Assembly: GCF_002929295.1 (NCBI RefSeq)
Contig: NZ_PJIM01000001.1
Span: forward strand, 1,107,398 to 1,171,397
Source: Arthrobacter sp. SX1312
GTDB lineage: Bacteria; Actinomycetota; Actinomycetes; Actinomycetales; Micrococcaceae
Direction: 5' to 3'
DNA: 64,000 bases
The notes under the pieces are model-generated. The model did no database searches, had not been told where the DNA came from, and saw only the letters and a list, made by a program, of their open reading frames with translations. A program made the translations under genes and the position numbers. This document shows positions 9,140 through 20,007 of the stretch, piece by piece. Each line of letters opens with the position of its first letter. The first letter of the stretch is position 1.

Positions 9140-9909
9140 ACGGGTACGGGTCCTTCTCCTGCTATGTCCCCGGTCGAGGGAGCGTGTTGGTCTCGCGGAG
9201 TGCTTCTCCGGGCGAGGGCGAAGCACAGGACCAGCCCGGACCGCGCGAGGTAGATCGAGGCTTTCCAGGGGCTCTGGCTCGGGGTGCCGGCCTGACGCGG
9301 CCGCATCTCGACGGGCACCTGGGTAACCGTACAACCCGACTTGAGGGCGACGACGAGCGAATCGACCGTGTCACCGAGGTACTCCGCCGGAAAATGATCG
9401 ATGTACTGGTGCAGCCCGCGCTGGTTCACGGCCCTGAATCCGGAGGTGACATCGGTCAGCCTGGTACCCGCCACACGGGAGATGACCATGGCGAGAAGGG
9501 ACATGGCCCAGCGGCGCGGCCCCTTCGCCTGATAGTCCCCCTTGCCGGCGAATCGCGCTCCGATGGAGATGTCGGCCGTCTCCAGGCCCCTCACGACCTT
9601 CGCGATCTCCTCGGGCATGTGCTGCCCGTCCGAGTCGACCTGGATCACGCCCGAGTACCCGTGGCGGATGGCGTACTTGAAACCGGTCCGCATGGCCCCG
9701 CCGACGCCCAGATTGAAGGGGAGCCGCAGCACGACGGCGCCAGCCTCCGCTGCGATCCTCGCCGTGTCGTCCCGTGATCCGTCGTCGACCACGAGGATGT
9801 CCATTCCGGGTTCCACTCGTCTGATGTCCCTGATGGTGTCACCGATCGCCTCTGCTTCATTCCAGGCAGGCATGACGATCAGGATGCCGGAAGGCGGTCT
9901 GTTACCCAT
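9136..9909 (-). CDS. Dolichyl-phosphate-mannose-synthase-like GT2 glycosyltransferase
   Basis: 257 residues from the ATG at 9909; a TTG three codons earlier is in frame, and neither start has a clear ribosome site. ILIVMPAWNEAEAIGDTI opens the GT-A fold, followed by ILVVDDGSRDDT, LPFNLGVGGAMRTGF and VIQVDSDGQH, the DxD site. This is the DPM1/DPG-synthase type that transfers a sugar to polyprenyl phosphate. It is first in the overlapping chain to DUF2304, GT2 and flippase. The likely job is making a lipid-phosphate sugar donor for GT-C enzymes such as the one encoded at 12354-13859, which is an inference. It is divergent from the DUF6541 gene across about 200 bases that must hold both promoters. 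Confidence 0.87.
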   Translation of the reverse strand: MGNRPPSGILIVMPAWNEAEAIGDTIRDIRRVEPGMDILVVDDGSRDDTARIAAEAGAVVLRLPFNLGVGGAMRTGFKYAIRHGYSGVIQVDSDGQHMPEEIAKVVRGLETADISIGARFAGKGDYQAKGPRRWAMSLLAMVISRVAGTRLTDVTSGFRAVNQRGLHQYIDHFPAEYLGDTVDSLVVALKSGCTVTQVPVEMRPRQAGTPSQSPWKASIYLARSGLVLCFALARRSTPRDQHAPSTGDIAGEGPVPV

Positions 9910-10106
9910 GATGTGCAATCATAGCAACAGGCGTCGCGACCCCGGTGCTGAGCCCGTGGGAGCCGCGAATCATGGTCTGGTGGGCTTCAGGCAAGCCACC
10001 GGATTCCCCGGCTCGGGAGGGCCACGGAGGGCAACGATCTTCTCGTAGGGCTACCGCTGTGTCCTCCGAACGCGGCCCTCAGGAACACGACGAGGAGAAT
10101 GACCAT

Positions 10107-12188
10107 ATGAGCTGGTGGGCCACTGCCCCTGCTTTCGCTAGCACGGTACTCGTATTCTTCGGGCCGGGACTTCTCGTCCTGGCGGCAGCCGGCGTCAGGA
10201 GGCTCAGCCTCGCCGCCCTGTCGGCCCCGATCTCCATGACGATCGGCTCGTGCCTCGCAGTGGTCCTGCCCTTCCTCGGAGTGGCGTTCAACCCGGTGTC
10301 GTATCTCGTCTTCTCCCTGGGCCTCGCTGCGGTGGTCCTGTTCGCGCGCCGGCTGCTCCTCCGGAAGGATTCCGCCGGCCTCCGATCGGTCCGCCGATAC
10401 GGGGATCTGGCCCTCGTGGACAACCAGCCGATGGCCCGTGACGGGCTCCCGACCTGGATCACGAGGATGCTGATCCCGGTCGCCGTCGCGTTCCCGGCCG
10501 TGATCATCGGGAGCCGGTACATCGCGGGTTTCGGGGCTCCGGAGAACTTCTCGCAGACGTTCGACAACGTGTACCACCTGAATGCGATCAAACACATCGC
10601 CGAGACCCAGAACGGTTCGGCGCTGACCCTCGGGAACCTGACCGAAGCCTCCCAGGCCTTCTACCCCGCTGCCATGCACGATCTCATGGCACTCGTGGTC
10701 ATGATTACCGGCACCTCCGTGCCTGTCGCCGTCAACACCGGCACGATCGTTCTCGGGGCCCTGGTGTGGCCCCTCTCCTGCGTGTTCCTGATCAGCCGGG
10801 TCGTCGGCTACCGGCCCATCCCCCTGCTTGCTGCCGGTGTCCTGTGCGCGGGCATGAGCGGCTTCCCGTACATGATGGTCGCGTTCGGGGTCCTCTACCC
10901 GAACCACGCAGCCATCGCCCTGCTGCCCGCAGCCCTGGGGCTGGCTGTCGAGGCCCTCGGCATGACCCCTGGGCGTCGTCGCTCACTCTCCGTCTCGGCC
11001 CTGCTGCTTGCGGCCGCGGTTCTTCCCGGCCTCGCGCTCGCCCACCCCAGTACCCTCCTCGCCCTTCTGGCCTTCGCCGGGCCGGTAGTGGCGGGAAGGG
11101 CTGTGCGGGAGCTCCAGGGACGCCGTGACGGGACGGGCGAGCGCTCGCGCCCCGTCCTCTGGGGCATCCTCTTCGTCGTCTATGCGGGCATCACGCTTGT
11201 TGCGTGGTTGAAGATCCGGCCCTCGCTGGCCTTCGCCCCGTGGACGCCCTTCCAGACCAATGCCCGGGCGATCGGCGAGGTGCTCGGGAGTGCGCCGATG
11301 GGTGCGACCACGGCGTGGGTGCTCCTGATCCTGACGGTCGCCGGAATCTACGTCGCGGCCCGGCAGTTCCGGAACATGTGGTGGATCCTCATGATGTTCG
11401 TCATCGGGGGCGTGCTGTACATGATCGTGTCGAGCTGGAGCCTGGGGTGGTTCCGGACCTTCCTGACCGGGGTCTGGTACAACGACAGTTTCCGCCTTGC
11501 GGCGCTGCTTCCCGTCGTCACGCTTCCCCTGAGCGTTCTGGGTGCCGAGTGGTTGACCGGTCTCCTGCGGCGTATCGCGCAGCAGCGCATGGCGCAGGAC
11601 GAGGGCATCTCCAGGAGTACGAGCTCCTCGACCGTGGGACGGTCCCGGCACGTGGCGCCCAGGGTCCTGAGCAGTCCGATCACTGCAGTGGCGGTCGTCC
11701 TCGTCCTCGGCGTGGGGACCCAGGGGGGAACCCTGGCCGGGGTCCAGAACCGCATGGAGGAGGTCTTCGCGCTCGAGGAGGAATCTCCGCTCCTGACCAC
11801 CGATGAGCTCGCCCTCCTGCAGCGCGTCCCCGATCTCGTTCCGGCCGGAGACGTGATCGTCGGCAACCCCCGGACCGGCGCGTCCCTCGTCTACGCCCTC
11901 GCTGACCGGCGCACCACCGCGCCGCACATCTTCGGTGACCGCACGGACGACGAGCAGACACTCCTCGACCACTGGGACGAGGCAGGCTACAACGTGTCGG
12001 TCTGTGATGCCATCACGAGTGAGGGCGCCGTCTGGGCTCTTGATTTCGGTGATCAGGAGATCGTGCCGGGCGACGAACCGTACATCGGTTTCCTGGCCCT
12101 GGAGGACGGGAGTGCCCCCGGCATCTCCCTCGTCGCCGAAGAAGGAGACGCCCGCCTCTACCGTGTCGAGGCCTGCACGGAGTCGTGA
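10107..12188 (+). CDS. DUF6541 family polytopic membrane protein
   Basis: 693 residues from the ATG at 10107, with GAGGAG 9 bases upstream; 54 further upstream codons are open but lack membrane-protein character. About 12-14 hydrophobic helices fill residues 1-500, with GFGAPENFSQTFDNVYHLNA as a loop near residue 140. The C-terminal third is a soluble, presumably extracellular domain. The layout resembles GT-C membrane transferases, and such genes occur in actinobacterial polysaccharide loci, but no catalytic motif is certain. Function unknown. Confidence 0.75.
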   Translation: MSWWATAPAFASTVLVFFGPGLLVLAAAGVRRLSLAALSAPISMTIGSCLAVVLPFLGVAFNPVSYLVFSLGLAAVVLFARRLLLRKDSAGLRSVRRYGDLALVDNQPMARDGLPTWITRMLIPVAVAFPAVIIGSRYIAGFGAPENFSQTFDNVYHLNAIKHIAETQNGSALTLGNLTEASQAFYPAAMHDLMALVVMITGTSVPVAVNTGTIVLGALVWPLSCVFLISRVVGYRPIPLLAAGVLCAGMSGFPYMMVAFGVLYPNHAAIALLPAALGLAVEALGMTPGRRRSLSVSALLLAAAVLPGLALAHPSTLLALLAFAGPVVAGRAVRELQGRRDGTGERSRPVLWGILFVVYAGITLVAWLKIRPSLAFAPWTPFQTNARAIGEVLGSAPMGATTAWVLLILTVAGIYVAARQFRNMWWILMMFVIGGVLYMIVSSWSLGWFRTFLTGVWYNDSFRLAALLPVVTLPLSVLGAEWLTGLLRRIAQQRMAQDEGISRSTSSSTVGRSRHVAPRVLSSPITAVAVVLVLGVGTQGGTLAGVQNRMEEVFALEEESPLLTTDELALLQRVPDLVPAGDVIVGNPRTGASLVYALADRRTTAPHIFGDRTDDEQTLLDHWDEAGYNVSVCDAITSEGAVWALDFGDQEIVPGDEPYIGFLALEDGSAPGISLVAEEGDARLYRVEACTES

Positions 12189-12312
12189 CGCGGAGCGCCG
12201 GGGTTCACGTTCCACCCTGGTCCACGTTCCGCCTCGATCAGCGCGTGCAGGGACATCCTCCCCCACGCCACGGGTATCGAGCCTCGCCGACCTGCCGGTG
12301 CCGGCTGCGCCT

Positions 12313-12358
12313 CGTCGTGACGTGCCCCTCGGGTCACGACGGCGGCGGGCACGTCACG
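12313..12358. terminator. Overlapping hairpins between convergent genes
   Basis: CGTCGTGAC (12313-12321) pairs with GTCACGACG (12333-12341). CGTGACGTGCCC (12316-12327) pairs with GGGCACGTCACG (12347-12358). The two stems share bases and exclude each other. They lie where a plus- and a minus-strand gene converge, and the second reaches into the stop of the minus-strand gene. No U-tract follows. Confidence 0.45.
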
Positions 12359-13859
12359 GCTCCTCGCGGACGAACCTGACCACCGCACTGCCTGTTCCTT
12401 CGAAGCGCTCCTCCGCGCGGTAGCCCAAGGACGTGAGCGTCCGCTCCGGGGCGACCTCGCCCCTCGAATGCACCACCCAGATGACATCGTGCGGAAGGAC
12501 TTCGTCCTTCACGGCCTCCAGTTCGAAGCGCTGATCGTAGATCCTCCCCCACTCATCTGCGCTGGTCCCCACCGTGACGTCGACCAGACCGGCGAAGGAG
12601 TCCTTGTAGGCGATACGGCCGAGGCCGGAATCCACGGTCAGGGCGACAGCTTCCCCGGTCCTCGTCTCATCCCTGATCGTGTCCGCCACGAAGCGGAAGT
12701 CGTCCTCCGGGCTCCTGCCGTATTCCGTCCGCTGGCCCAGATAGGACGGGAGGGCGAGCACGGCGACGGCAGCCAGCACACCCACCGCTGCCCGACGGTC
12801 CCGGCGGGCGGACGGTGCCTGCTGTCCACCACGGGAGGTGAACCCGCGCACAGGGAGCACCACCGCTGCTGCCAGCAGCGGGACGGCCGGCAGAACGAAC
12901 GAGAGGTAGCGGGGCAGATAGTACGGCGAACCAAGCAGCAGGGACCCGCCGATGACACAGAGCAGAGGGACCACGAGCAGGGGCAACGCCAGCGTCCCGG
13001 CGAAATGCTTCCGCAGCCGCAGGGACCCCACGATCGTCATGCCCCACAGGAGGACAGCAAGACCGATCATGGTGAGGTTCTCGCCCGGCGTCGGCAGAGG
13101 GGCGATGTCACCGTCGACCATGAGGTAGGCGTCGCTGAAGAACTGGAGGAGGGCGACTTCCGCGACGACGCCGCCGTCGATCGGGCGTATCCATGCGATC
13201 TGGAACTGCTGGGTCGTGCCGATCACGGCAAGGCAGGCCGTGGGAATCAGCCACGCCGGGCTCGTTGCCAGGAAGGGACGCCAGCTCTCCCTCAGTCTCC
13301 GGTCCAGGCAGACGGTCACGGCGTGTGCGACGAAGACCAGCACCGTGTAGAAGGACAGGAGGGTCGCCAGCAGGCCCGCCGCGGCGTATCCGACCCAGAA
13401 CCGCCGCTGCGGCAGCTCGCGGGCGCGAACGAGGAAGTAGGTCGCAGCGACACCGGCCGCAAGCGCCAGGGCGTAGGAGCGGGCATCCGTGGCGATGTAC
13501 TGGGTCCTCGGCAGCAACACCATCAGGGCAGCCGCGGTCAGGCCGTAATCGAGGCTTCCGATCCGTCTTCCGATGGCGACCACCAGCCCCGCGGCCACAC
13601 CGATGGCGATCAGGCTCGGTGATCGGAGCGCGAACTCGGACAGGCCGAACAGTGCTGCCCACCCCCGCACGAGGAGGTAGTAGAAGCCGTGCACGGCATC
13701 GATGTTGCCCAGCATACGGAACAGGTCGGGCAGGCTGCGATCGATGGCACTGATCGTCGCTGCTTCGTCCACCCAGAAGCTCGGCGTGTGCATCCTGAAC
13801 CCGGAGTAGACGGTGGCCAGCACTGCGACAAGGACAGCAGGTCTTGTTGTCCTTCGCAC
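12354..13859 (-). CDS. GT-C membrane glycosyltransferase (GT39/ArnT-like)
   Basis: 501 residues with about 11 membrane helices. The first extracellular loop has FWVDEAATIS (D31/E32), the acidic pair typical of GT-C enzymes that use polyprenyl-phosphate sugars, and TDARSYALAL follows in the second loop, as in GT39 proteins. The C-terminal 100 residues are soluble and extracellular. The reaction would be transfer of mannose or another sugar from a lipid-phosphate donor to a polymer or protein outside the membrane; the GT2 at 9136-9909 could supply that donor. ATG start at 13859. Acceptor unknown. Confidence 0.82.
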   Translation of the reverse strand: MRRTTRPAVLVAVLATVYSGFRMHTPSFWVDEAATISAIDRSLPDLFRMLGNIDAVHGFYYLLVRGWAALFGLSEFALRSPSLIAIGVAAGLVVAIGRRIGSLDYGLTAAALMVLLPRTQYIATDARSYALALAAGVAATYFLVRARELPQRRFWVGYAAAGLLATLLSFYTVLVFVAHAVTVCLDRRLRESWRPFLATSPAWLIPTACLAVIGTTQQFQIAWIRPIDGGVVAEVALLQFFSDAYLMVDGDIAPLPTPGENLTMIGLAVLLWGMTIVGSLRLRKHFAGTLALPLLVVPLLCVIGGSLLLGSPYYLPRYLSFVLPAVPLLAAAVVLPVRGFTSRGGQQAPSARRDRRAAVGVLAAVAVLALPSYLGQRTEYGRSPEDDFRFVADTIRDETRTGEAVALTVDSGLGRIAYKDSFAGLVDVTVGTSADEWGRIYDQRFELEAVKDEVLPHDVIWVVHSRGEVAPERTLTSLGYRAEERFEGTGSAVVRFVREEP

Positions 13860-13934
13860 GTGACAAGTAAACCATGCAGCACCGGTCCGTCAGGGATCAG
13901 GGCGTACCCGGCCCGGGTTCTCCCGGGCACCGGA

Positions 13935-14933
13935 CTACCGGCGCACGTCGAATGCGGCCTCGGCGAGGACGGGGACGAAGTTGCGCGCCAGCCACTCGAT
14001 ACTCAGCGGGGACACCATGATCATCGCAGCGCCCATCTCGTCCTTCGGGGCCAGCACGACCTGAAGTGCCGGATCGAGATCTCCCGCGAGTTCGTCCGCC
14101 AGTTCCTGGGCCCGCCTTCGTTCCGCGACGAGGACGAGGACCTGTGCGCGCAGTTCGTCCGCCCGGGCGCGAGGCCATCGGACCTGTCCGACGCGTCCGA
14201 AGACATCGTCCACCAACTCATCGCCCTCCTCCATGCCGGTCGGGAACGGCGCGACGCTCATCCCGAACTCCTCGAGGATGCGCACGGGTCCGGACGCGGC
14301 ACCGTAGACCCCGAGGTCGGCCCCGGCCGCGGTGAAGGCCTCGACGACGAGGAAGGTGGTCCCGGGCAGATCCGGATAGTCGGAGACCGACGCGGTGATC
14401 CGCTGCTCGGTGTCACGAACGAGCTCGGCGCCTTCGCCGGACCGGCCGATCGCCCGTGCGACCTGATCGACCGTCGCACGCCAGGAGGGCTTCCCCGCGG
14501 TCGTCCCGTGAACGACCGGGGCGATCTCGGAGAGCCGGCCGTACTGCTCGCGGGTGATGTCGGCACCGAGGGTGAAGATCAGATCCGGCTCGAGGTCCTC
14601 GATCGCGGGGAGGGCCAGATCGACATCATCCGGATACAGGACCGGCATCAGGGTCTCCTCGGCGACGCGCCGCAGGTTGTACCAGGGGGTGGCGTTCGAC
14701 CCCGGCATGCCGAGGGGCGCGATCCCGAGCGCGAGGCAGACGTCCGCGGCGGCGAAGCCGAAGGTCGCGATGCGGACCGGCCGTTCCTCGACCGTCGTCA
14801 CCCCGAAATGATGCGTCACATCGATCGGGAAGACGTCCGTCCCGGCCCCGGGGTCCTCGTTGCCGCTGGTGCACGCGGTGGCGATGAACGGCAGCCCGAG
14901 CATCCCCAGGACAACGGCGCGTCGGCTCATCAT
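13935..14933 (-). CDS. Tat-exported iron-siderophore-type ABC substrate-binding lipoprotein
   Basis: 332 residues from the ATG at 14933 (MMSRRAVVLG); a TTG at 14966 is also in frame. SRRAVVLG is a twin-arginine signal, and FIATAC (C near residue 21) is a slightly atypical lipobox. The body is a FepB/FecB-like binding fold: RIATFGFAAADVCLALGIAP, then EDLEPDLIFTLGADITREQY, and the Glu-rich C-lobe. Such proteins bind ferric siderophores outside the membrane. No permease or ATPase is nearby, and it lies inside a polysaccharide region, so it must share a distant transporter or act only as a binder. Confidence 0.83.
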   Translation of the reverse strand: MMSRRAVVLGMLGLPFIATACTSGNEDPGAGTDVFPIDVTHHFGVTTVEERPVRIATFGFAAADVCLALGIAPLGMPGSNATPWYNLRRVAEETLMPVLYPDDVDLALPAIEDLEPDLIFTLGADITREQYGRLSEIAPVVHGTTAGKPSWRATVDQVARAIGRSGEGAELVRDTEQRITASVSDYPDLPGTTFLVVEAFTAAGADLGVYGAASGPVRILEEFGMSVAPFPTGMEEGDELVDDVFGRVGQVRWPRARADELRAQVLVLVAERRRAQELADELAGDLDPALQVVLAPKDEMGAAMIMVSPLSIEWLARNFVPVLAEAAFDVRR

Positions 14934-15045
14934 CGGATGAGCCTCACCGGCGCTCTCATGTCTCAAAATTCTTCCCTCTCATCAAATCCTGGCATTCCCG
15001 GTGCCTGCGTCGTTCCGACGACGGCGAGGTCCGATCGGGCTCTTC

Positions 15046-15789
15046 CTAATGGTCGCTTGCGCGCTGTCTGAGTTCCGAGACGACGGATGCGACGTCGCCG
15101 TCCTTCACGAGCCGTCCGTTCTCGAGGAGGATCCCGCGTTCGCAGACACTGGACACCAGGTCGAGGTCGTGGCTCACGACGATGAGGGTCTTCCCCGCGG
15201 CGGCGAGCTCCCTGATCTTCGCCAGGCACTTCCGCTGGAAGGGCTCGTCCCCGACGGCGAGGATCTCGTCGACGAGGAAGATGTCCGGATCGGTGTGGAC
15301 CGCGATCGAGAACGCGAGGCGGAGGTACATGCCGGACGAGTAGAACTTCACCTCGGTGTCGATGAACTCGCCGATCTCGGCGAAGTCGATGATGGAGTCG
15401 AATCGCTCCTCGATGTCCTGCTGGGACATGCCGAGGATAGCGCCGTTGAGGTAGACGTTCTCCCGCCCGCTGAGGTCGTGGTGGAAGCCCGCCCCGACCT
15501 CGATGAGCCCGGCGAGATGTCCTCGCGTGCGGATGACTCCTGCATCCGGCTGCAGCACCCCGGAGATCAGCTTCAGGAGAGTCGACTTGCCCGATCCGTT
15601 GAGGCCCAGCAAGGCGACGGTCTCCCCCGTCCGCACCGTGAACCCGACGTCGTCGAGCGCCTTGAACTTCTGGACGAGTTCACCCCTGCGCCCGCGGACG
15701 AACCAGACGAAGGCCTCTTTCAGCGAGCGGGTATGACGGAGGACGAACCGTTTCTGCAGGCCGGTGGCGATGATCGCGTCGGTGGACAT
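15046..15789 (-). CDS. wzt: Wzt-type ABC transporter ATPase, polysaccharide (galactan) export
   Basis: 247 residues. Walker A GLNGSGKST (about 62-70), a degenerate signature FYSSGMYLRLAFS, Walker B DIFLVDEILAVGD and switch VVSHD mark the TagH/Wzt family. The protein ends soon after the nucleotide-binding domain, so it lacks the C-terminal sugar-binding domain of O9a-type Wzt and resembles the short mycobacterial Rv3781 type. ATG at 15789 with AGGAG 8 bases before it; a long upstream open frame is the shadow of neighbouring genes. It lies 2 bases after the permease stop. With the permease it should export the polymer built by the GlfT2-like enzyme. Confidence 0.9.
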   Translation of the reverse strand: MSTDAIIATGLQKRFVLRHTRSLKEAFVWFVRGRRGELVQKFKALDDVGFTVRTGETVALLGLNGSGKSTLLKLISGVLQPDAGVIRTRGHLAGLIEVGAGFHHDLSGRENVYLNGAILGMSQQDIEERFDSIIDFAEIGEFIDTEVKFYSSGMYLRLAFSIAVHTDPDIFLVDEILAVGDEPFQRKCLAKIRELAAAGKTLIVVSHDLDLVSSVCERGILLENGRLVKDGDVASVVSELRQRASDH

Positions 15790-15791
15790 CC

Positions 15792-16637
15792 TCACAGCTC
15801 CTGGGCGAAGTTGGCCGACAGGCGTCGGAAGACGAACTGACCGAGGACGAGGATCATCACTGAGACGACTGCGGCGACGGGCACCCACAGACCGAGGAGG
15901 TCGGGCATCAGCGCGGAACCGGCCGTCCCGTCCCCGAGGGTGGGGACCCAGAAGCCGAGATGGAACAGTTCGACCGCTACGGTCATGGGATTGAGCTGGT
16001 ACAGGAAGAACCAGCTGCCGAGGGCGTCGCTGACGAGGACCCAGCTGTACAGGACCGGTGACGCCCACGTCACCACCATGAGGATCATGTCGACGAGGTT
16101 CTCCGCGTCCCGGAAGTACACGTTGACCGCTCCGAACAGCAGGCCGAGCCCGCTGGCGAGGCAGGCGACGATCAGGAAGCCGACGAGCACCAGGAACAGC
16201 TGGAGGAGATCCGGACGCCATCCGACGACGAGGCAGGCGCCCGCGAGGACGAGGGCCTGTGGGACGAAGTGCACCGCCGACACCCAGACGGCCGAGATGG
16301 GGAACAGCTCGCGAGGGAGGTAGATCTTCTTGATCAGATCCCGGTTCTCCACGATGGATCGCGTGGCGTTGCCGAAGGCCTCGGTGAAGAAGTTGATGAG
16401 CACGATCCCGGAGAACAGGTAGATGGCGTAGTTCTCCGTCGTGCCCTGCAGGTTGAGGAAGATCCCCAATGCGATGTAGTAGACCGAGAACTGCAGGAGC
16501 GGTTTGAGGTACGACCACAGCAGACCGAGCACGGACCCGCGGTAGCGGACCCGTATCTCCTTCCGCACGAGAAGCCGGAGGAGGAATCGGTTCTTCAGGA
16601 CCGCCGCGAGTCCGCCACCTGCACCCGGTGTCTGCAT
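15792..16637 (-). CDS. wzm: Wzm-type ABC-2 permease, polysaccharide (galactan) export
   Basis: 281 residues from the ATG at 16637; an in-frame GTG at 16670 would add 11 residues. The N-terminal cytoplasmic helix (LLVRKEIRVRYRGSVLGLLW) and the LINFFTEAFGNATRSIVENRDLIKK segment are typical of ABC-2 O-antigen/teichoic acid permeases. Six helices follow. The gene lies 41 bases after the GlfT2-like gene and 2 bases before the ATPase gene. The order glf, glfT2, wzm, wzt suggests galactan export as with mycobacterial Rv3783/Rv3781. Confidence 0.9.
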   Translation of the reverse strand: MQTPGAGGGLAAVLKNRFLLRLLVRKEIRVRYRGSVLGLLWSYLKPLLQFSVYYIALGIFLNLQGTTENYAIYLFSGIVLINFFTEAFGNATRSIVENRDLIKKIYLPRELFPISAVWVSAVHFVPQALVLAGACLVVGWRPDLLQLFLVLVGFLIVACLASGLGLLFGAVNVYFRDAENLVDMILMVVTWASPVLYSWVLVSDALGSWFFLYQLNPMTVAVELFHLGFWVPTLGDGTAGSALMPDLLGLWVPVAAVVSVMILVLGQFVFRRLSANFAQEL

Positions 16638-16678
16638 GGCGCCCGGCAGATCCGCTGCGGATCCTCGCACCCCGTTGC

Positions 16679-19932
<3,254 letters not shown>

Positions 19933-20007
19933 TCAAGGCTACCCGACGGAAGCCGGGGGCCTTCCAACCGGAGGGGCGGTGAGACCCCCACGCGCGCCGC
20001 GACCGTC

